A stretch of 64,000 nt of DNA from Thermoflexus sp. (GTDB lineage: Bacteria; Chloroflexota; Anaerolineae; Thermoflexales; Thermoflexaceae): positions 1 to 64,000 of the forward strand of contig JANXBD010000001.1 in assembly GCA_025057635.1 (NCBI GenBank). Direction: 5' to 3'. The notes beneath the pieces were generated by a model that saw only the letters and a list, made by a program, of their open reading frames with translations, made no database searches and was not told where the DNA came from. How positions within the stretch are numbered: position 1 is the first letter of the stretch; every line of letters begins with the position of its first letter. Positions 10,677-21,057 of the stretch are shown piece by piece. The translations under genes and the position numbers were made by a program.

Positions 10677-11054
10677 TTATCCGGAGGAAGGCTCCGCGCG
10701 CTCATACACCCAGATGGTCTCTCGCGCCAGCGTTTGGTAAAACCGGCTTCCCCGATCCAGCGCCTCCCACTCCTCGCGGGTGTAAATCAGCAGATCCGCT
10801 GGAACGGGAAGCGAGGAGGTGTCCCATTCGACCGCGCGCCGCTCGAAGGGAGCAGCGGAATGGCGGACGATCACGATCAGATCCACATCGCTGCCCACCC
10901 CCCAATCCCCTCGGGCATACGATCCAAAATATCCGATCCGCAGCACCTCCGGGCGTTCTCGAGCGACTTGCTCCGCCCATATCCGCACCGCCTGATCAAC
11001 GGCCGCCCGGTCCGGCCATTTGAGCACGGACGAACGCAAGGATTTAACGGGCAT
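10677..11054 (-). CDS. MNT-type minimal nucleotidyltransferase
   Basis: 'RIGYFGSYARGDWGVGSDVDLIVIV' GSxxxG..SDxDL motif; start MPVKSL overlaps the 3' end of the HEPN reading frame. Confidence 0.85.
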   Translation of the reverse strand: MPVKSLRSSVLKWPDRAAVDQAVRIWAEQVARERPEVLRIGYFGSYARGDWGVGSDVDLIVIVRHSAAPFERRAVEWDTSSLPVPADLLIYTREEWEALDRGSRFYQTLARETIWVYERAEPSSG

Positions 11055-11400
11055 AGCGGATTGCCTCCTCACTCTGGAGGGGTCCGTAATGCTCAAAGGG
11101 CGCGCCCGCTGGATGGCTGTTCGGATATCGAGGAGGGATGTAGAAATTATCCAGCACCCGCGCCTTCTCAATCAGATCGCGGGGGACCAGGATGGTGTTC
11201 GGGAGCTCCTGAAGCAGGCGGGCGATTACATGGCCCTATGCTTCCTGCCCGCAAGAGAGGTGCAACGCTTTCACAGCCTTCTCCGCCGCCTGCTGGGCGG
11301 CAAAGCATGCCCATTCATGCCGTTCGGCCCGGCGGGAATCCTCCGCCTGCTCCAGATCTCGCTCCGCTTGACGAAACCAGTCCATGGCCCGATTGCTCAT
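11044..11400 (-). pseudogene. HEPN-domain gene interrupted by an in-frame TAG
   Basis: Manual minus-strand reading: MSNRAMDWFRQAERDLEQAEDSRRAERHEWACFAAQQAAEKAVKALHLSCGQEA*GHVIARLLQELPNTILVPRDLIEKARVLDNFYIPPRYPNSHPAGAPFEHYGPLQSEEAIRYAR; TAG at 11236-11238. Confidence 0.8.
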
Positions 11401-11526
11401 GGCCCCTCTCGTTGTGATAGGAGGTGGGACCGCTGAGGACGGTCCTCATCCCCTCACACCTAAGGGCTTTCCCCACTGGATAAAAAGGGAGTCTCGGGCG
11501 ACCTGGGAAAGATCTGATTCGGCGAT

Positions 11527-12867
11527 TTATGGCCGATAGCGATAGAGCATCCGCGGGAAGGCGATGGCCTCCCGGATATGATCCAGGTGGCAGATCCAGG
11601 CCACCGTGCGCTCGATCCCCAGCCCGAATCCACTGTGAGGTACTGATCCGTAGCGGCGCAGGTCCAGATACCATTGATATTCCTCAACCGAGAGATTGTG
11701 CTCCCGGATCCGCCGCAGCAGGAGGTCGTAGTCCGCGATGCGCTCGCTGCCTCCGATGATCTCCCCATAGCCTTCTGGGGCCAGCAGATCAGCGCAGCGG
11801 ACCACCTCGGGGCGCTGAGGATCTGGCTGCATATAGAAGGCCTTGATGGCGGCCGGGTAGTGGGTGATGAAGACCGGCTTTTCGAAATGCAGGGAGAGCG
11901 TAGTCTCATGGGGCGCCCCGAAGTCATCCCCCCATTCGATCCGTAGCGCGGTTTTCTGATCCGGGTCTGTGGCCTCCTCCGCCCACTCGTTCAGCAGGCG
12001 GATGGCCTCATCGTAAGAGAGGCGTGGAAAAGGAGGGGTCACCTTCTCTAAAGGCGCGGTGTCACGCTCTAACACCCGGAGCTCACTCCACCGTTCTTCC
12101 AAAACGCGAGCAACCACATACGAGACCAGTTGCTCAGCGATCTCCAGCATCTCCTCGAAGGTGCAGAAAGCCATCTCTGGTTCCACCATCCAGAACTCCA
12201 GCAGATGCCGCCGGGTTTTGGAGCGCTCCGCCCGGAAGGCCGGCCCGAAGCAATACACCCGGCCGAAGGCGAAGATGTTGGCCTCGTTGTAAAGCTGCCC
12301 GGTTTGCGCCAGATAGAGACGCTCCCCGAAGTAATCCACCGGGAAAAGGGTGGTCGTCCCCTCCGCCGCCGTCCCCGTGAGCAACGGCGTGTCCACGTTC
12401 AGGAACCCATGCCCATCCAGCCAGTCCCGGATCGCCCGGATCACCGTCGCGCGGATGCGCTGGATCGCCCACTGGCGGGAGGAACGCAGCCACAGGTGCC
12501 GGTGGTCCAGCAAGAACTCCACCCCGTGCTCTTTGGGGCCGATGGGGTAATCCTGAGCTAGGTGAACGATGCGGATCTCGCGGACGGCGATCTCGTAGCC
12601 CCCGGGCACCCCGGGTGCCCGGGCGTCCTGGCGGACGGTGCCGGTGACCATCAGGGAGGACTCCTGGGTCACGCGGCGGGCGGCTTCGAAGGTCTCTGGG
12701 GAGACATCCCGCATGGATACTACGCATTGGACGATGCCCGTTCCATCGCGCACCAGCAGGAAGTAGAGACGCCCTTTGTCGGTCTTATGATGCAGCCAGC
12801 CCCGAACAGTGACGTCCTGACCCAGATAATCCGCGATCTGCTCAACGCGCATGATCGACGCTGTCAT
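11527..12867 (-). CDS. asnS: Asparaginyl-tRNA synthetase
   Basis: Class II aaRS with OB-fold N-terminus '[27 protein letters not shown]', '[22 protein letters not shown]', '[14 protein letters not shown]'; start assigned to [10 protein letters not shown]. Confidence 0.92.
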   Translation of the reverse strand: MTASIMRVEQIADYLGQDVTVRGWLHHKTDKGRLYFLLVRDGTGIVQCVVSMRDVSPETFEAARRVTQESSLMVTGTVRQDARAPGVPGGYEIAVREIRIVHLAQDYPIGPKEHGVEFLLDHRHLWLRSSRQWAIQRIRATVIRAIRDWLDGHGFLNVDTPLLTGTAAEGTTTLFPVDYFGERLYLAQTGQLYNEANIFAFGRVYCFGPAFRAERSKTRRHLLEFWMVEPEMAFCTFEEMLEIAEQLVSYVVARVLEERWSELRVLERDTAPLEKVTPPFPRLSYDEAIRLLNEWAEEATDPDQKTALRIEWGDDFGAPHETTLSLHFEKPVFITHYPAAIKAFYMQPDPQRPEVVRCADLLAPEGYGEIIGGSERIADYDLLLRRIREHNLSVEEYQWYLDLRRYGSVPHSGFGLGIERTVAWICHLDHIREAIAFPRMLYRYRP

Positions 12868-13004
12868 CCTAAACACCCTCCGATGGCGACCGGAAGAATG
12901 GCCTCTTCCCACCGTCCTAAGAGCTGAGGGGAGGACGAGCAAAGATCAGTCCCCACGCCGATGATGCTACGTGCAGCTTCGAGCAGGAAGTTCAATTTAA
13001 GAGC

Positions 13005-13045
13005 CTTCGGGAGGGAAGTGGGGGTGCGTTTTTCCCCTCCCGAAG
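13005..13045. repeat. Perfect 11-bp inverted repeat, hairpin between recR and asnS
   Basis: CTTCGGGAGGG (13005-13015) and CCCTCCCGAAG (13035-13045), 19-nt loop, no clear T-tract. Confidence 0.7.
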
Positions 13046-13211
13046 TCTCTAGGGATCCAGGGAAGTAGGAGAAAAGACGTTCTTAGGCGGGAGGGCTCAG
13101 AAGTTATCCATACACTAAACCGAGAAAAGCCTCAGGAGTATGTGGGCTTCCTCAGGAGACCCCGAGGGCGAAGCTGGTCATGCTATAAGGATCGAGCGCG
13201 CTGAGCGCTTT

Positions 13212-13826
13212 TCATTCCATCTCCTGTCGTCCCTGGAGAGCGCGGACAAGGGTGATTTCGTCCGCATATTCCAAGTCGCCGCCTACGGGCAAGCCTCGCG
13301 CTAGGCGGGTGACGCGCACCCCTAGCGGGGCCAGCAATCGATAAATATACACCGCGGTGTTCTCCCCCTCTAAGCTGGGATTGGTGGCTAAGATTACCTC
13401 CCGCGGGGCCTCGCGCCGTATTCGCTCCACGAGCTCCCGGATCCGGAGGTGCTCCGGCCCGATCCCGTCCATCGGGGAGATCACTCCGTGCAGCACGTGA
13501 TACACGCCGCGGTATTCACCGGTGCGCTCGATGGCCAACACATCCAGCGGCTCTTCGACCACACAAATCAGCCCGCGGTCGCGCTGCTCATCCCGGCAGA
13601 TCGCGCATGGGCTCTCATCGGTGATATGGAAGCAGATCTCACACAGGCGTGTGCGCTGCTTGAGCTCCCGCAGCGCTTCAGCAAGGGCCAGCACTTCTTC
13701 CTCCGGTGCCCGGAGCATGTAGAAGGCGAGCCGCAAGGCGGTCTTCGGCCCGATCCCGGGCAGCTTCACCAGCGCCTCGATCAGCCGGGCGATCGGAGGA
13801 GGGGTGATGGTCGTTACCGGACGCAT
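13212..13826 (-). CDS. recR: Recombination protein RecR
   Basis: 'LIEALVKLPGIGPKTALRLAFYML', Cys4 zinc motif, Toprim 'LATNPSLEGENTAVYIYRLL', 'GLPVGGDLEYADEITLVRAL'. Confidence 0.95.
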   Translation of the reverse strand: MRPVTTITPPPIARLIEALVKLPGIGPKTALRLAFYMLRAPEEEVLALAEALRELKQRTRLCEICFHITDESPCAICRDEQRDRGLICVVEEPLDVLAIERTGEYRGVYHVLHGVISPMDGIGPEHLRIRELVERIRREAPREVILATNPSLEGENTAVYIYRLLAPLGVRVTRLARGLPVGGDLEYADEITLVRALQGRQEME

Positions 13827-14095
13827 ATGGGCTCACCGGATCGGGATTCCAGGGAAAGTCCTTCAGAGGGAGAAACCGTCTTCTATTCCGCCATAAAACC
13901 ATAATACCACATCGTCTGGCTGCGATCGGTGAGAGATCTGCTTCCCCCGCGCCGGGAGCAGCTTAAGGCGGATCTCGGAGGCGAACCGTTCGCTTCCGTG
14001 GGGGCTTTGAGGAGGGCCCGTTTCACCTCGTCCGATTAGCCCTCACCCGGGTGATCCGAATACTCTGTCGGAATCCTGACGACTGAGGCCATCCA

Positions 14096-15235
14096 TCAGG
14101 TTCTGCCTTCGGACGTCGTTTGTAGCGCCTGATCGAGATCCTCGATCAGGTCGTCCGGATGTTCGAGGCCAATGGAGAGCCGGAGGAGGTTATCGGGGGT
14201 GGCGGTCCCCGGCCCCTCGATGGAGGCGCGGTGCTCGATCAGGCTGTGCGGCCCTCCGAAACTGGTCGCCCGGATGAACAGCCGCGTCCGCTCGGCCACC
14301 CGGAACGCCGTCTTCCGCCCGCCCCGGACTTGGAAGGAGAGCAGGCCGCTGAACATCGACATCTGCCGGGCGGCCACCTGGTGTCCTGGGTGATCCGGCA
14401 GACCTGGATAGTGCACGGCCTCCACCGCGGGGTGTTGGGCCAGGAAGGCGGCCACCCGCATGGCGTTCTCCGAGTGCGCCCGCATCCGGTAAGGGAGTGT
14501 GCGCAGGCCGCGCAGGATCAGCCAGCTCTCAAAGGGCGAGAGGATCGCGCCGCCGGCCGTCTGGATCTCCCGCAGGCGCCGGGCGAAGGCGTCCGCTTCC
14601 TTCAGCACCACGACCCCTCCCATCGCGTCGCTGTGCCCCCCCAGATACTTGGTGGCCGAGTGCACGACCCCATCCGCCCCGAGGGCCAGGGGACGTTGAA
14701 GGACCGGGGTGGCCAGCGTGTTGTCGCAAAAGCAGAGGGCGCCCACCCGGTGAGCCAGCGCGGCGATTTGGGGGATGTCCGTGATGCGCAACATCGGATT
14801 CGAGGGCGTCTCCACCCAGATGAGGCGGGTCTCCGGCCGGATCGCCGACTCCACTTCAGCGGGATCCGTCATGTCCACAAACGAGACGGAGATCCCCCAT
14901 GCGGAGGCGATCTCCCGGAACAGGCGGGCGAGGCCGAAATAAATGTCCTTTGGGGCCAGCACATGGGCTTCGGGGGCAAGGGCCTGCAGCACTGCAGAGG
15001 CCGCTGCGGAGCCGGAGGCGAAGGCCATCGCCACTGCGCCGCCCTCTAAGGCCGCAACGGCGGCCTCGAGGGCCTCGCGGTTAGGGTTGCCCTCCCGCGC
15101 GTAGACGTAGCCGCGGGGATAGCTCCCGTCCGCAGCCCGCTCGAAGGTGGTGGAAAGATAAATCGGCATCGCCACCGCCCCAGTGGCCGGGTCAATCCGC
15201 GATCCGGCGTGAACGGCCAGGGTCTCTAAGCGCAT
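14096..15235 (-). CDS. PLP-dependent trans-sulfuration enzyme (cystathionine gamma-synthase/lyase family)
   Basis: 'YAREGNPNREALEAAVAALEGG', 'VETPSNPMLRITDI', 'GADGVVHSATKYLGGHSDAMGG' (PLP Lys). Confidence 0.9.
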   Translation of the reverse strand: MRLETLAVHAGSRIDPATGAVAMPIYLSTTFERAADGSYPRGYVYAREGNPNREALEAAVAALEGGAVAMAFASGSAAASAVLQALAPEAHVLAPKDIYFGLARLFREIASAWGISVSFVDMTDPAEVESAIRPETRLIWVETPSNPMLRITDIPQIAALAHRVGALCFCDNTLATPVLQRPLALGADGVVHSATKYLGGHSDAMGGVVVLKEADAFARRLREIQTAGGAILSPFESWLILRGLRTLPYRMRAHSENAMRVAAFLAQHPAVEAVHYPGLPDHPGHQVAARQMSMFSGLLSFQVRGGRKTAFRVAERTRLFIRATSFGGPHSLIEHRASIEGPGTATPDNLLRLSIGLEHPDDLIEDLDQALQTTSEGRT

Positions 15236-15386
15236 CGTCCTCCCTCCTGCCTCGGCGATGTCTGGGCGACGAGGCCAGGTGCCTTCAGGGGGTCTGGTGT
15301 GGCGTTCGGGCGGAAGGGGTCCCGCTCCGTCCCGGGGGCTGTGTGTCGGAATTCACCGCCCCAAGGGCGCTGCGGTCGTCCCTGTT

Positions 15387-15713
15387 CTACAGCAGTCCGC
15401 TCAGCCCCATCTGACCGGCCAACGCGTTCAGGCGCTCCGCGGCGTAGGTCTGGGAGCGCTCGATCGCTTGGTTGATCGCGGCCACCAGCAGGTCCTGGAG
15501 CATTTCGATGTCCCCGGAGGCGAGAAGGGCCGGGTCGATGGTGATGGAGCGCACTCGCTGATCCCCAGTGATCACCACCGTGATCGCCCCTCCGCCCGCG
15601 GTCACCGTCAAAGTTTCCTGGGCCAGCGCCTCCTTAGTTTTGACCATCTCTTCCTGGAGGCGTTGGATCTGCTGGAGAAGTTGCATCGGGTTGCTAGGCA
15701 GGCGTCCTTTCAT
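15387..15713 (-). CDS. YbaB/EbfC family nucleoid-associated protein
   Basis: 'MQLLQQIQRLQEEMVKTKEALAQETLTVTAGGGAITVVITGDQRVRSITIDPALL' and location next to dnaX. Confidence 0.9.
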   Translation of the reverse strand: MKGRLPSNPMQLLQQIQRLQEEMVKTKEALAQETLTVTAGGGAITVVITGDQRVRSITIDPALLASGDIEMLQDLLVAAINQAIERSQTYAAERLNALAGQMGLSGLL

Positions 15714-15958
15714 CATCAGGCAGCTCCTGAAAAGGATCATGCCATCTTCGATCGAGGAGCCATCCGTCTGGCTCTCTGGGCCTTCATAAGTGATGGGCCC
15801 TTCCTTGCCTCGCGAGGATCGGGGATTTGAGATCACTTTCCACCAGCTTATTTCCCTTTTCTCTCAAAAAGAACCGTATTCGACAATGGGGAAATGCGAC
15901 ATCACCCGGGCACGCTCGCCTGGCTGAGGCAACTGAGAAGAGCGAGCGAGAGAGGCGG

Positions 15959-17518
15959 CTATTCCTCTTCCACTTGGGCACCGAATTCTTCCATCGCATG
16001 TCGGATCAGAGGATCCTCTGTGGCCAGAGGCCTCCGACGAGTTTTCCGCGCTACGATGTTTTGGATCATCACCGGAAACCCGAACGTGTGGCTTAGGATA
16101 TCCTCCACCAGCGCCTGGGCCTTGGTCCGGGGATCCTGGAATTTTTCCCGTAGCAATTCGGAGGGCCAGATAAGGACTACCGTGTTCCCCTCCACGCTAT
16201 GAAGGACGCATGATTTCAACAACGCTTCCGTGGGGAGGCTCTGGGCCCGAACCGCTTTCAGGATGCTGGCCCAGCGTTCTCGAAGCGCTTCTAGGGTCAG
16301 GCTACCGCTCGCCGTCTCGGCCTTAGGGGCGACTGTTGGGGCGGGGGAGGGCGGTGTCCCTGCTATTGCGGAGGGGAGAGCAACCGGGGGAGGGGAAGCC
16401 GGGGTCGGGGCCGGAGCCATCCGAGTCGTTTGAGCTTGCTGGCAGGCAATTGAGGCCTCGACGAAGGCCAGTTCCAGCGCTAGCTGAGGCTGCCATGCGG
16501 CTCGCATGTCCGATGCGGCTGCTGTGAACAAGCGGATAAGACGGGGGAGGACTTCTGGAGGGAATGCGCGCGCATGCCGCTGCACCGCTGAGATCTGCTC
16601 AATGGGGAGATCCAAGGTCTCGGTATCCCCCCACTGGATCCACATCACAGCCCGGAGATGCTCCACCAACTGGCGGGCCAGTTGCTGCGGATGAGCGCCC
16701 TCCTCGATGGCACGGGCAATTAATGTCAAACCTCGGGCCGTTTCGCGCTCCGCAAGGGCCTCGACGATCTGACTAACCAGATCCCAGCGCCCAGCTCCCA
16801 AAGCTCGCTGAACCCGTTCCACGCTGATCAGCTCCGCATCGGCGGCCAGCTGATCCAACAGCGTGACTGCATCCCGGAGACTGCCGGTGGCCTGGCGCGC
16901 GATCCAGGTGAGAGCTTCTGGCTCCGCTGCGATCCCCTCGATTGCCACAATCTCCTCTAAGCGTCGGACGATCTCTGCCGTGCTCAGTCGGCGGAAGTCG
17001 AAGCGCTGACAGCGCGAAAGGATAGTGGCCGGGATTCGATGGGGTTCGGTGGTTGCTAGAATGAAGATGACATGCGGAGGAGGCTCCTCCAGGGTCTTGA
17101 GGAGCGCGTTGAACGCCTCCGAGGTGAGCATATGAGCTTCATCGATCACATAAACTTTATAGCGGGCCTCGCTGGGCGAGAACCGAACCCTCTCTCGGAG
17201 ATCCCGGATTTCGTCGATGCCCCGGTTGGATGCTGCATCGATCTCGATGAGATCGATCAGGCGGCCTTCGTTGACCGCCTGACAGATCCGGCAGCCATCG
17301 CAGGGGCGCTCATCTACAGACTCCGCCAGGCAGTTTACTGCCTTCGCCAACAGGCGCGCCGTGGTCGTCTTGCCCGTTCCTCGGGGGCCCGCAAAGAGAT
17401 AGGCATGAGCAATGCGGCCCAGGCGCAGGGCGTTGCGCAGAGTGCGGGTAACGTGCTCCTGGCCGACCACCTCTTCAAAGCGTCGAGGGCGCCACTTGCG
17501 ATAGAGGGCGAATGGCAT
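15959..17518 (-). CDS. dnaX: DNA polymerase III subunit gamma/tau
   Basis: 'MPFALYRKWRPRRFEEVVGQEHVTRTLRNAL', Walker A GPRGTGKTT, Cys4 zinc module, SRC motif. Confidence 0.95.
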   Translation of the reverse strand: MPFALYRKWRPRRFEEVVGQEHVTRTLRNALRLGRIAHAYLFAGPRGTGKTTTARLLAKAVNCLAESVDERPCDGCRICQAVNEGRLIDLIEIDAASNRGIDEIRDLRERVRFSPSEARYKVYVIDEAHMLTSEAFNALLKTLEEPPPHVIFILATTEPHRIPATILSRCQRFDFRRLSTAEIVRRLEEIVAIEGIAAEPEALTWIARQATGSLRDAVTLLDQLAADAELISVERVQRALGAGRWDLVSQIVEALAERETARGLTLIARAIEEGAHPQQLARQLVEHLRAVMWIQWGDTETLDLPIEQISAVQRHARAFPPEVLPRLIRLFTAAASDMRAAWQPQLALELAFVEASIACQQAQTTRMAPAPTPASPPPVALPSAIAGTPPSPAPTVAPKAETASGSLTLEALRERWASILKAVRAQSLPTEALLKSCVLHSVEGNTVVLIWPSELLREKFQDPRTKAQALVEDILSHTFGFPVMIQNIVARKTRRRPLATEDPLIRHAMEEFGAQVEEE

Positions 17519-17792
17519 CGCTGATACCACTCCAGAGTCCTGCCGGTCTGGCCGGGATTATAGCTGACGCCCGGCAAATGGACAACGATCCACTCTAGCA
17601 GGCCTTGAGTCTCCGGGCCAATTGCGCTAACATTAAACCTCAGCCTAAGGCAGGTCGAAAGAGGGGAAGCATGGGGTAGGGCATTAGGGCATGTTTTCGC
17701 TATCTGCCGATTTGCATCTTGGAGATCTTCATCGATAACAACCTGGAGGGGCCCTGGGCTCTGACAACCATGGAACAGGTGGAAGACTGGAC

Positions 17793-18728
17793 ATGGAACG
17801 GGAGGAGAAGCTTCCCCTTTCCCTGGACGGCCGGATATTCATTGAGGATCGGTTGCATTTCTCCACGGTAGGGGCTGTGCGGACAGAGCGAGGATGGGTC
17901 TGCATTGATACGCCAGCAGATCCGTTGCATGCGGCCTGGTGGCAGCAAACCTTGAAAGCCATTGCTCCTCTCCCGATCCTTGCCGTGATTTATACGGATG
18001 CAGGCCGGGATCGAGTCCTGGGAACAGCGATCCTCACGGAGGAACGTCCGGCTTTGGTCATCGCCCATCATCAGGCCTTCGACCGGATCAAGGGCCATGG
18101 GGAGCTTGGACGTCAACAGGTGGTCGATACCCTGATTAACGTGGGCCAGAGCGAATCCGCAGAGCTTCTGAATCGAACCCCGTTGGTGTTGCCGAACGTC
18201 ACCTTCTCAGACCGCTTGATCCTGGACTTTGGGTCGCCAAGGTTGATCCTAGAGCATGTTGGTGGAGCCTCTCCAGGGCAGATCTGGGTTCGGATTCCGG
18301 AGCACGACGTAGTATTTGTTGGCGACACCGTGACGTTGAACGCGCATCCGAATCTCAGCGAAGCCGATCTAGAGCGCTGGCTGGAACAGCTGCGGCAATT
18401 GCATGCCGGACAAGTGGCCTATCGTGTCGTCCCCGGGCGAGGCCCGCTGGTGGAGCCGAAGGGGGTTTTCCCAGTCCTCCACTACCTAAAGATCCTCCAT
18501 AAGCGGGTGAAATCTCTCTCCCGGGGCCGTCGAAAAGTTGAGCTGAGCCCCCTCGTGAGTGAGTTTATGGGGTATTTTCCCGTTCCCGAACATGACCGCG
18601 AGCGGATTCAGCGCCGGATTCGTCTCTCCCTCGAGCGCTTGCTGGAGTTGTATGCCGAAGGAAAGAAGGCAGGATCTAGATCTAAAAAAGCCGCCACTGC
18701 GAAGACTGGATCACGCAAGAAAACGTGA
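17793..18728 (+). CDS. MBL-fold metallo-hydrolase with Lys-rich C-terminal tail
   Basis: Overall MBL-like organisation ('DTPADPLHAAWWQQTLKAI', 'VFVGDTVTLNAHPNL', 'VVPGRGPLVEPKGVFPVLHYL'); canonical HxHxDH not clear. Confidence 0.6.
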   Translation: MEREEKLPLSLDGRIFIEDRLHFSTVGAVRTERGWVCIDTPADPLHAAWWQQTLKAIAPLPILAVIYTDAGRDRVLGTAILTEERPALVIAHHQAFDRIKGHGELGRQQVVDTLINVGQSESAELLNRTPLVLPNVTFSDRLILDFGSPRLILEHVGGASPGQIWVRIPEHDVVFVGDTVTLNAHPNLSEADLERWLEQLRQLHAGQVAYRVVPGRGPLVEPKGVFPVLHYLKILHKRVKSLSRGRRKVELSPLVSEFMGYFPVPEHDRERIQRRIRLSLERLLELYAEGKKAGSRSKKAATAKTGSRKKT

Positions 18729-19029
18729 GGATTCGTGCTGGGGAGATCGAATCGAAGGGATAGAGCAGACGACTTTGTCATAGAATGATCCTCTTGCTTT
18801 CATCGCTGTATGTGTAAGTCAAGCATAAGGAGAGGAACCAGGGGGAGGCAAAGGCAGATTCTTGCTATCCTGGAAGCGACAACCTTGCATGATGCAGTGG
18901 TATTTCTAGCTATCTGACGTAATAGACGCTTGAACGCTGCGCAGTTCAATTCCCGGACTTGCGCTCCCTTTCTCTTTGATTTTAGGATAAGCGCAACCTG
19001 CTTATTCTTACTTACAGGAGAGGTGGCGA

Positions 19030-20019
19030 ATGGCTTCCACGATCCGCGAGTCGATCCCCTTGGAAATGGCCTCTGCCTCCCCACCCCAACTCTCTCGGCG
19101 TCCGGAGTGGTTGAAGGTTCGAGCTCCCCATGGGGAGAGCTATGAATTTGTGCTCCGGTTGATGCGGGGCAAGCGGCTTCATACGGTTTGCGAGGAGGCC
19201 CGCTGTCCGAACATCGGGGAGTGCTGGGGACATGGCACGGCCACGTTCATGATCTTGGGGGATGTATGCACGCGCTCCTGCCGGTTCTGTGCGGTCAAGA
19301 CTGGTCGTCCTTTGACGGTGGATTGGGATGAGCCGAACCGGGTGGCGGAAGCGGTCCGAGCGATGGGGCTTTCCCATGTCGTCGTGACTTCGGTCAATCG
19401 GGACGAATTGCCGGATGGGGGGGCCACGCTCTTCGCGATGACCATCCGCCGGATCCGGGAGCAGGTTCCGGGCTGCACGGTGGAGGTGCTCACCCCGGAT
19501 TTCAAGGGGTCCGTGGAGGCCTTGCGCATTGTCATTGAGGCGCGCCCGGATATTTTCAACCATAACGTGGAGACGGTGCCGCGGCTTTTCAAGAAGGTGC
19601 AGCCTCAGGATCGCTACGAATGGGCGATGGCTACGCTTTCGAATGCCAAGAAACTGTGGCCAGAGTGTGTTACCAAATCCGGGATCATGGTCGGGTTGGG
19701 GGAGACATCGGAGGAGATCATCGACGTGATGAAAGACCTGCGGGCGGTGGACGTGGATATTCTCACCATCGGACAGTATCTCCAGCCGTCCCGGAATCAT
19801 CTGCCAGTGGAACGGTTCTATCGCCCGGAGGAGTTTGAGGAGCTGAAGCAGATTGGCTATGAGCTGGGCTTTCGGTGGGTGGAAAGCGGGCCCTTAGTTC
19901 GCAGCAGCTATCGGGCGGAAGCCCAAGCCCGTGCCCTCTCCCGGGTGCCTCGGCTAAACAAACACGAGACGTGGTTGGGACCTTCCTTCGATCGAAATGG
20001 GCGGAGCCAGCCCGGATGA
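19030..20019 (+). CDS. lipA: Lipoyl synthase
   Basis: '[41 protein letters not shown]' (both Fe-S motifs), '[10 protein letters not shown]', '[11 protein letters not shown]'. Confidence 0.96.
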   Translation: MASTIRESIPLEMASASPPQLSRRPEWLKVRAPHGESYEFVLRLMRGKRLHTVCEEARCPNIGECWGHGTATFMILGDVCTRSCRFCAVKTGRPLTVDWDEPNRVAEAVRAMGLSHVVVTSVNRDELPDGGATLFAMTIRRIREQVPGCTVEVLTPDFKGSVEALRIVIEARPDIFNHNVETVPRLFKKVQPQDRYEWAMATLSNAKKLWPECVTKSGIMVGLGETSEEIIDVMKDLRAVDVDILTIGQYLQPSRNHLPVERFYRPEEFEELKQIGYELGFRWVESGPLVRSSYRAEAQARALSRVPRLNKHETWLGPSFDRNGRSQPG

Positions 20020-20120
20020 CAGCGATCTTTCTAGGTCATTTTCCTCCTAGTTCTAATAAAGCAACACTAAGCGCGATGCGGATGAGGAAAACAGTCCCGT
20101 GCTTGTGGAAACAGAAGCAA

Positions 20121-20161
20121 AAAAGCAGAACGCCGGGGGCCGCCGTCCCCGGCGCTCTGCT
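20121..20161 (-). terminator. Intrinsic terminator, minus strand
   Basis: Minus strand AGCAGAGCGCCGGGG...CCCCGGCGTTCTGCTTTTTT: long stem then T6. Confidence 0.75.
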
Positions 20162-20379
20162 AAGGAGGAGAAGAGGTTCCGCCCGCTGCTCACCTTTACT
20201 ATATCGCGTCGCCCGTTCTGGATCTGGACGCAAACCTCACGCTTTCTTGACGCCTTCCCAACACCATTGACCTCTTAAGCTCTTAGCTCTGAAAGGCCAA
20301 AAAATGAATTCTTCGGCATGACGTTCGCGCGTTGGCGCACGAGGACACGAGGAGAGGTTAGGTGTATGTATGGTGCATT

Positions 20380-20915
20380 CAGAGTAGGGACAGATATGAG
20401 AGGAGCAAAATCCACCCACTCGCCCCGCGCTGTCCACAACCTGGATCACCCATCGGCTTCCATCCCACCGTGAATATTTCAAGTCCCCTTTCGTGTGGTC
20501 GAAGTAGCAGATGTGTGGTCACCTCTGCCTGTCTAGCGCCAAGGAGGTGCAGAAGCCTACATTACCCTTGGCTATCCACCGCTTGGATCAGCCATTCGTT
20601 TCCATCCCAACGCGCATATTTCAAGTCCCCGTTCGTTCGGTCATAGTAGCTGATGTAGGGGCGTCCTTGACCATCCAGTGCCAGAGAGGTGTAATCGCCT
20701 ACACTCTTCGCGCTGTCTACCACTTGGATCATTCACCGGTTTTCATCCCATCGCGCGCATTTCAGATGCTTGTAAGTCTGATCATAGTAGCTAATCCTCG
20801 GATTGCCTGTGGTGTCTATCTCTGACGATGTGTGTTGCATTGGAATTCCGTCTCCGACATCTACCCGCTCGATGCACCGCGACATCGTTGCCTGCACGTG
20901 AGACACGCGACCCAT
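20380..20915 (-). pseudogene. Degenerate copy of the ISYYD-repeat secreted protein
   Basis: Repeat units in shifted frames with stops: '...[80 protein letters not shown]' then after a frameshift 'NVGFCTSLALDRQR*PHICYFDHTKGDLKYSRWDGSRWVIQVVDSAGRVGGF'. Confidence 0.85.
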
Positions 20916-21057
20916 TCCCCAGATCGTGCCTCAGATTATTAATCCTGCGAGCAACCCAGCCAGTAACCGCCTCCTGTTGGCCTTCCTAGCTTTCCCTCCG
21001 TGGGCTTCTACAGGCTGGAATCCTCACACGCGAACAGGCGCAGGTTAGGAATTACAG

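Noticed and set aside
12134-12727. 197-aa and other alternative-frame ORFs within asnS
   Set aside because: Overlap a well-supported aaRS gene in another frame; Pro/Arg/Gly-rich shadow ORFs typical of high GC.
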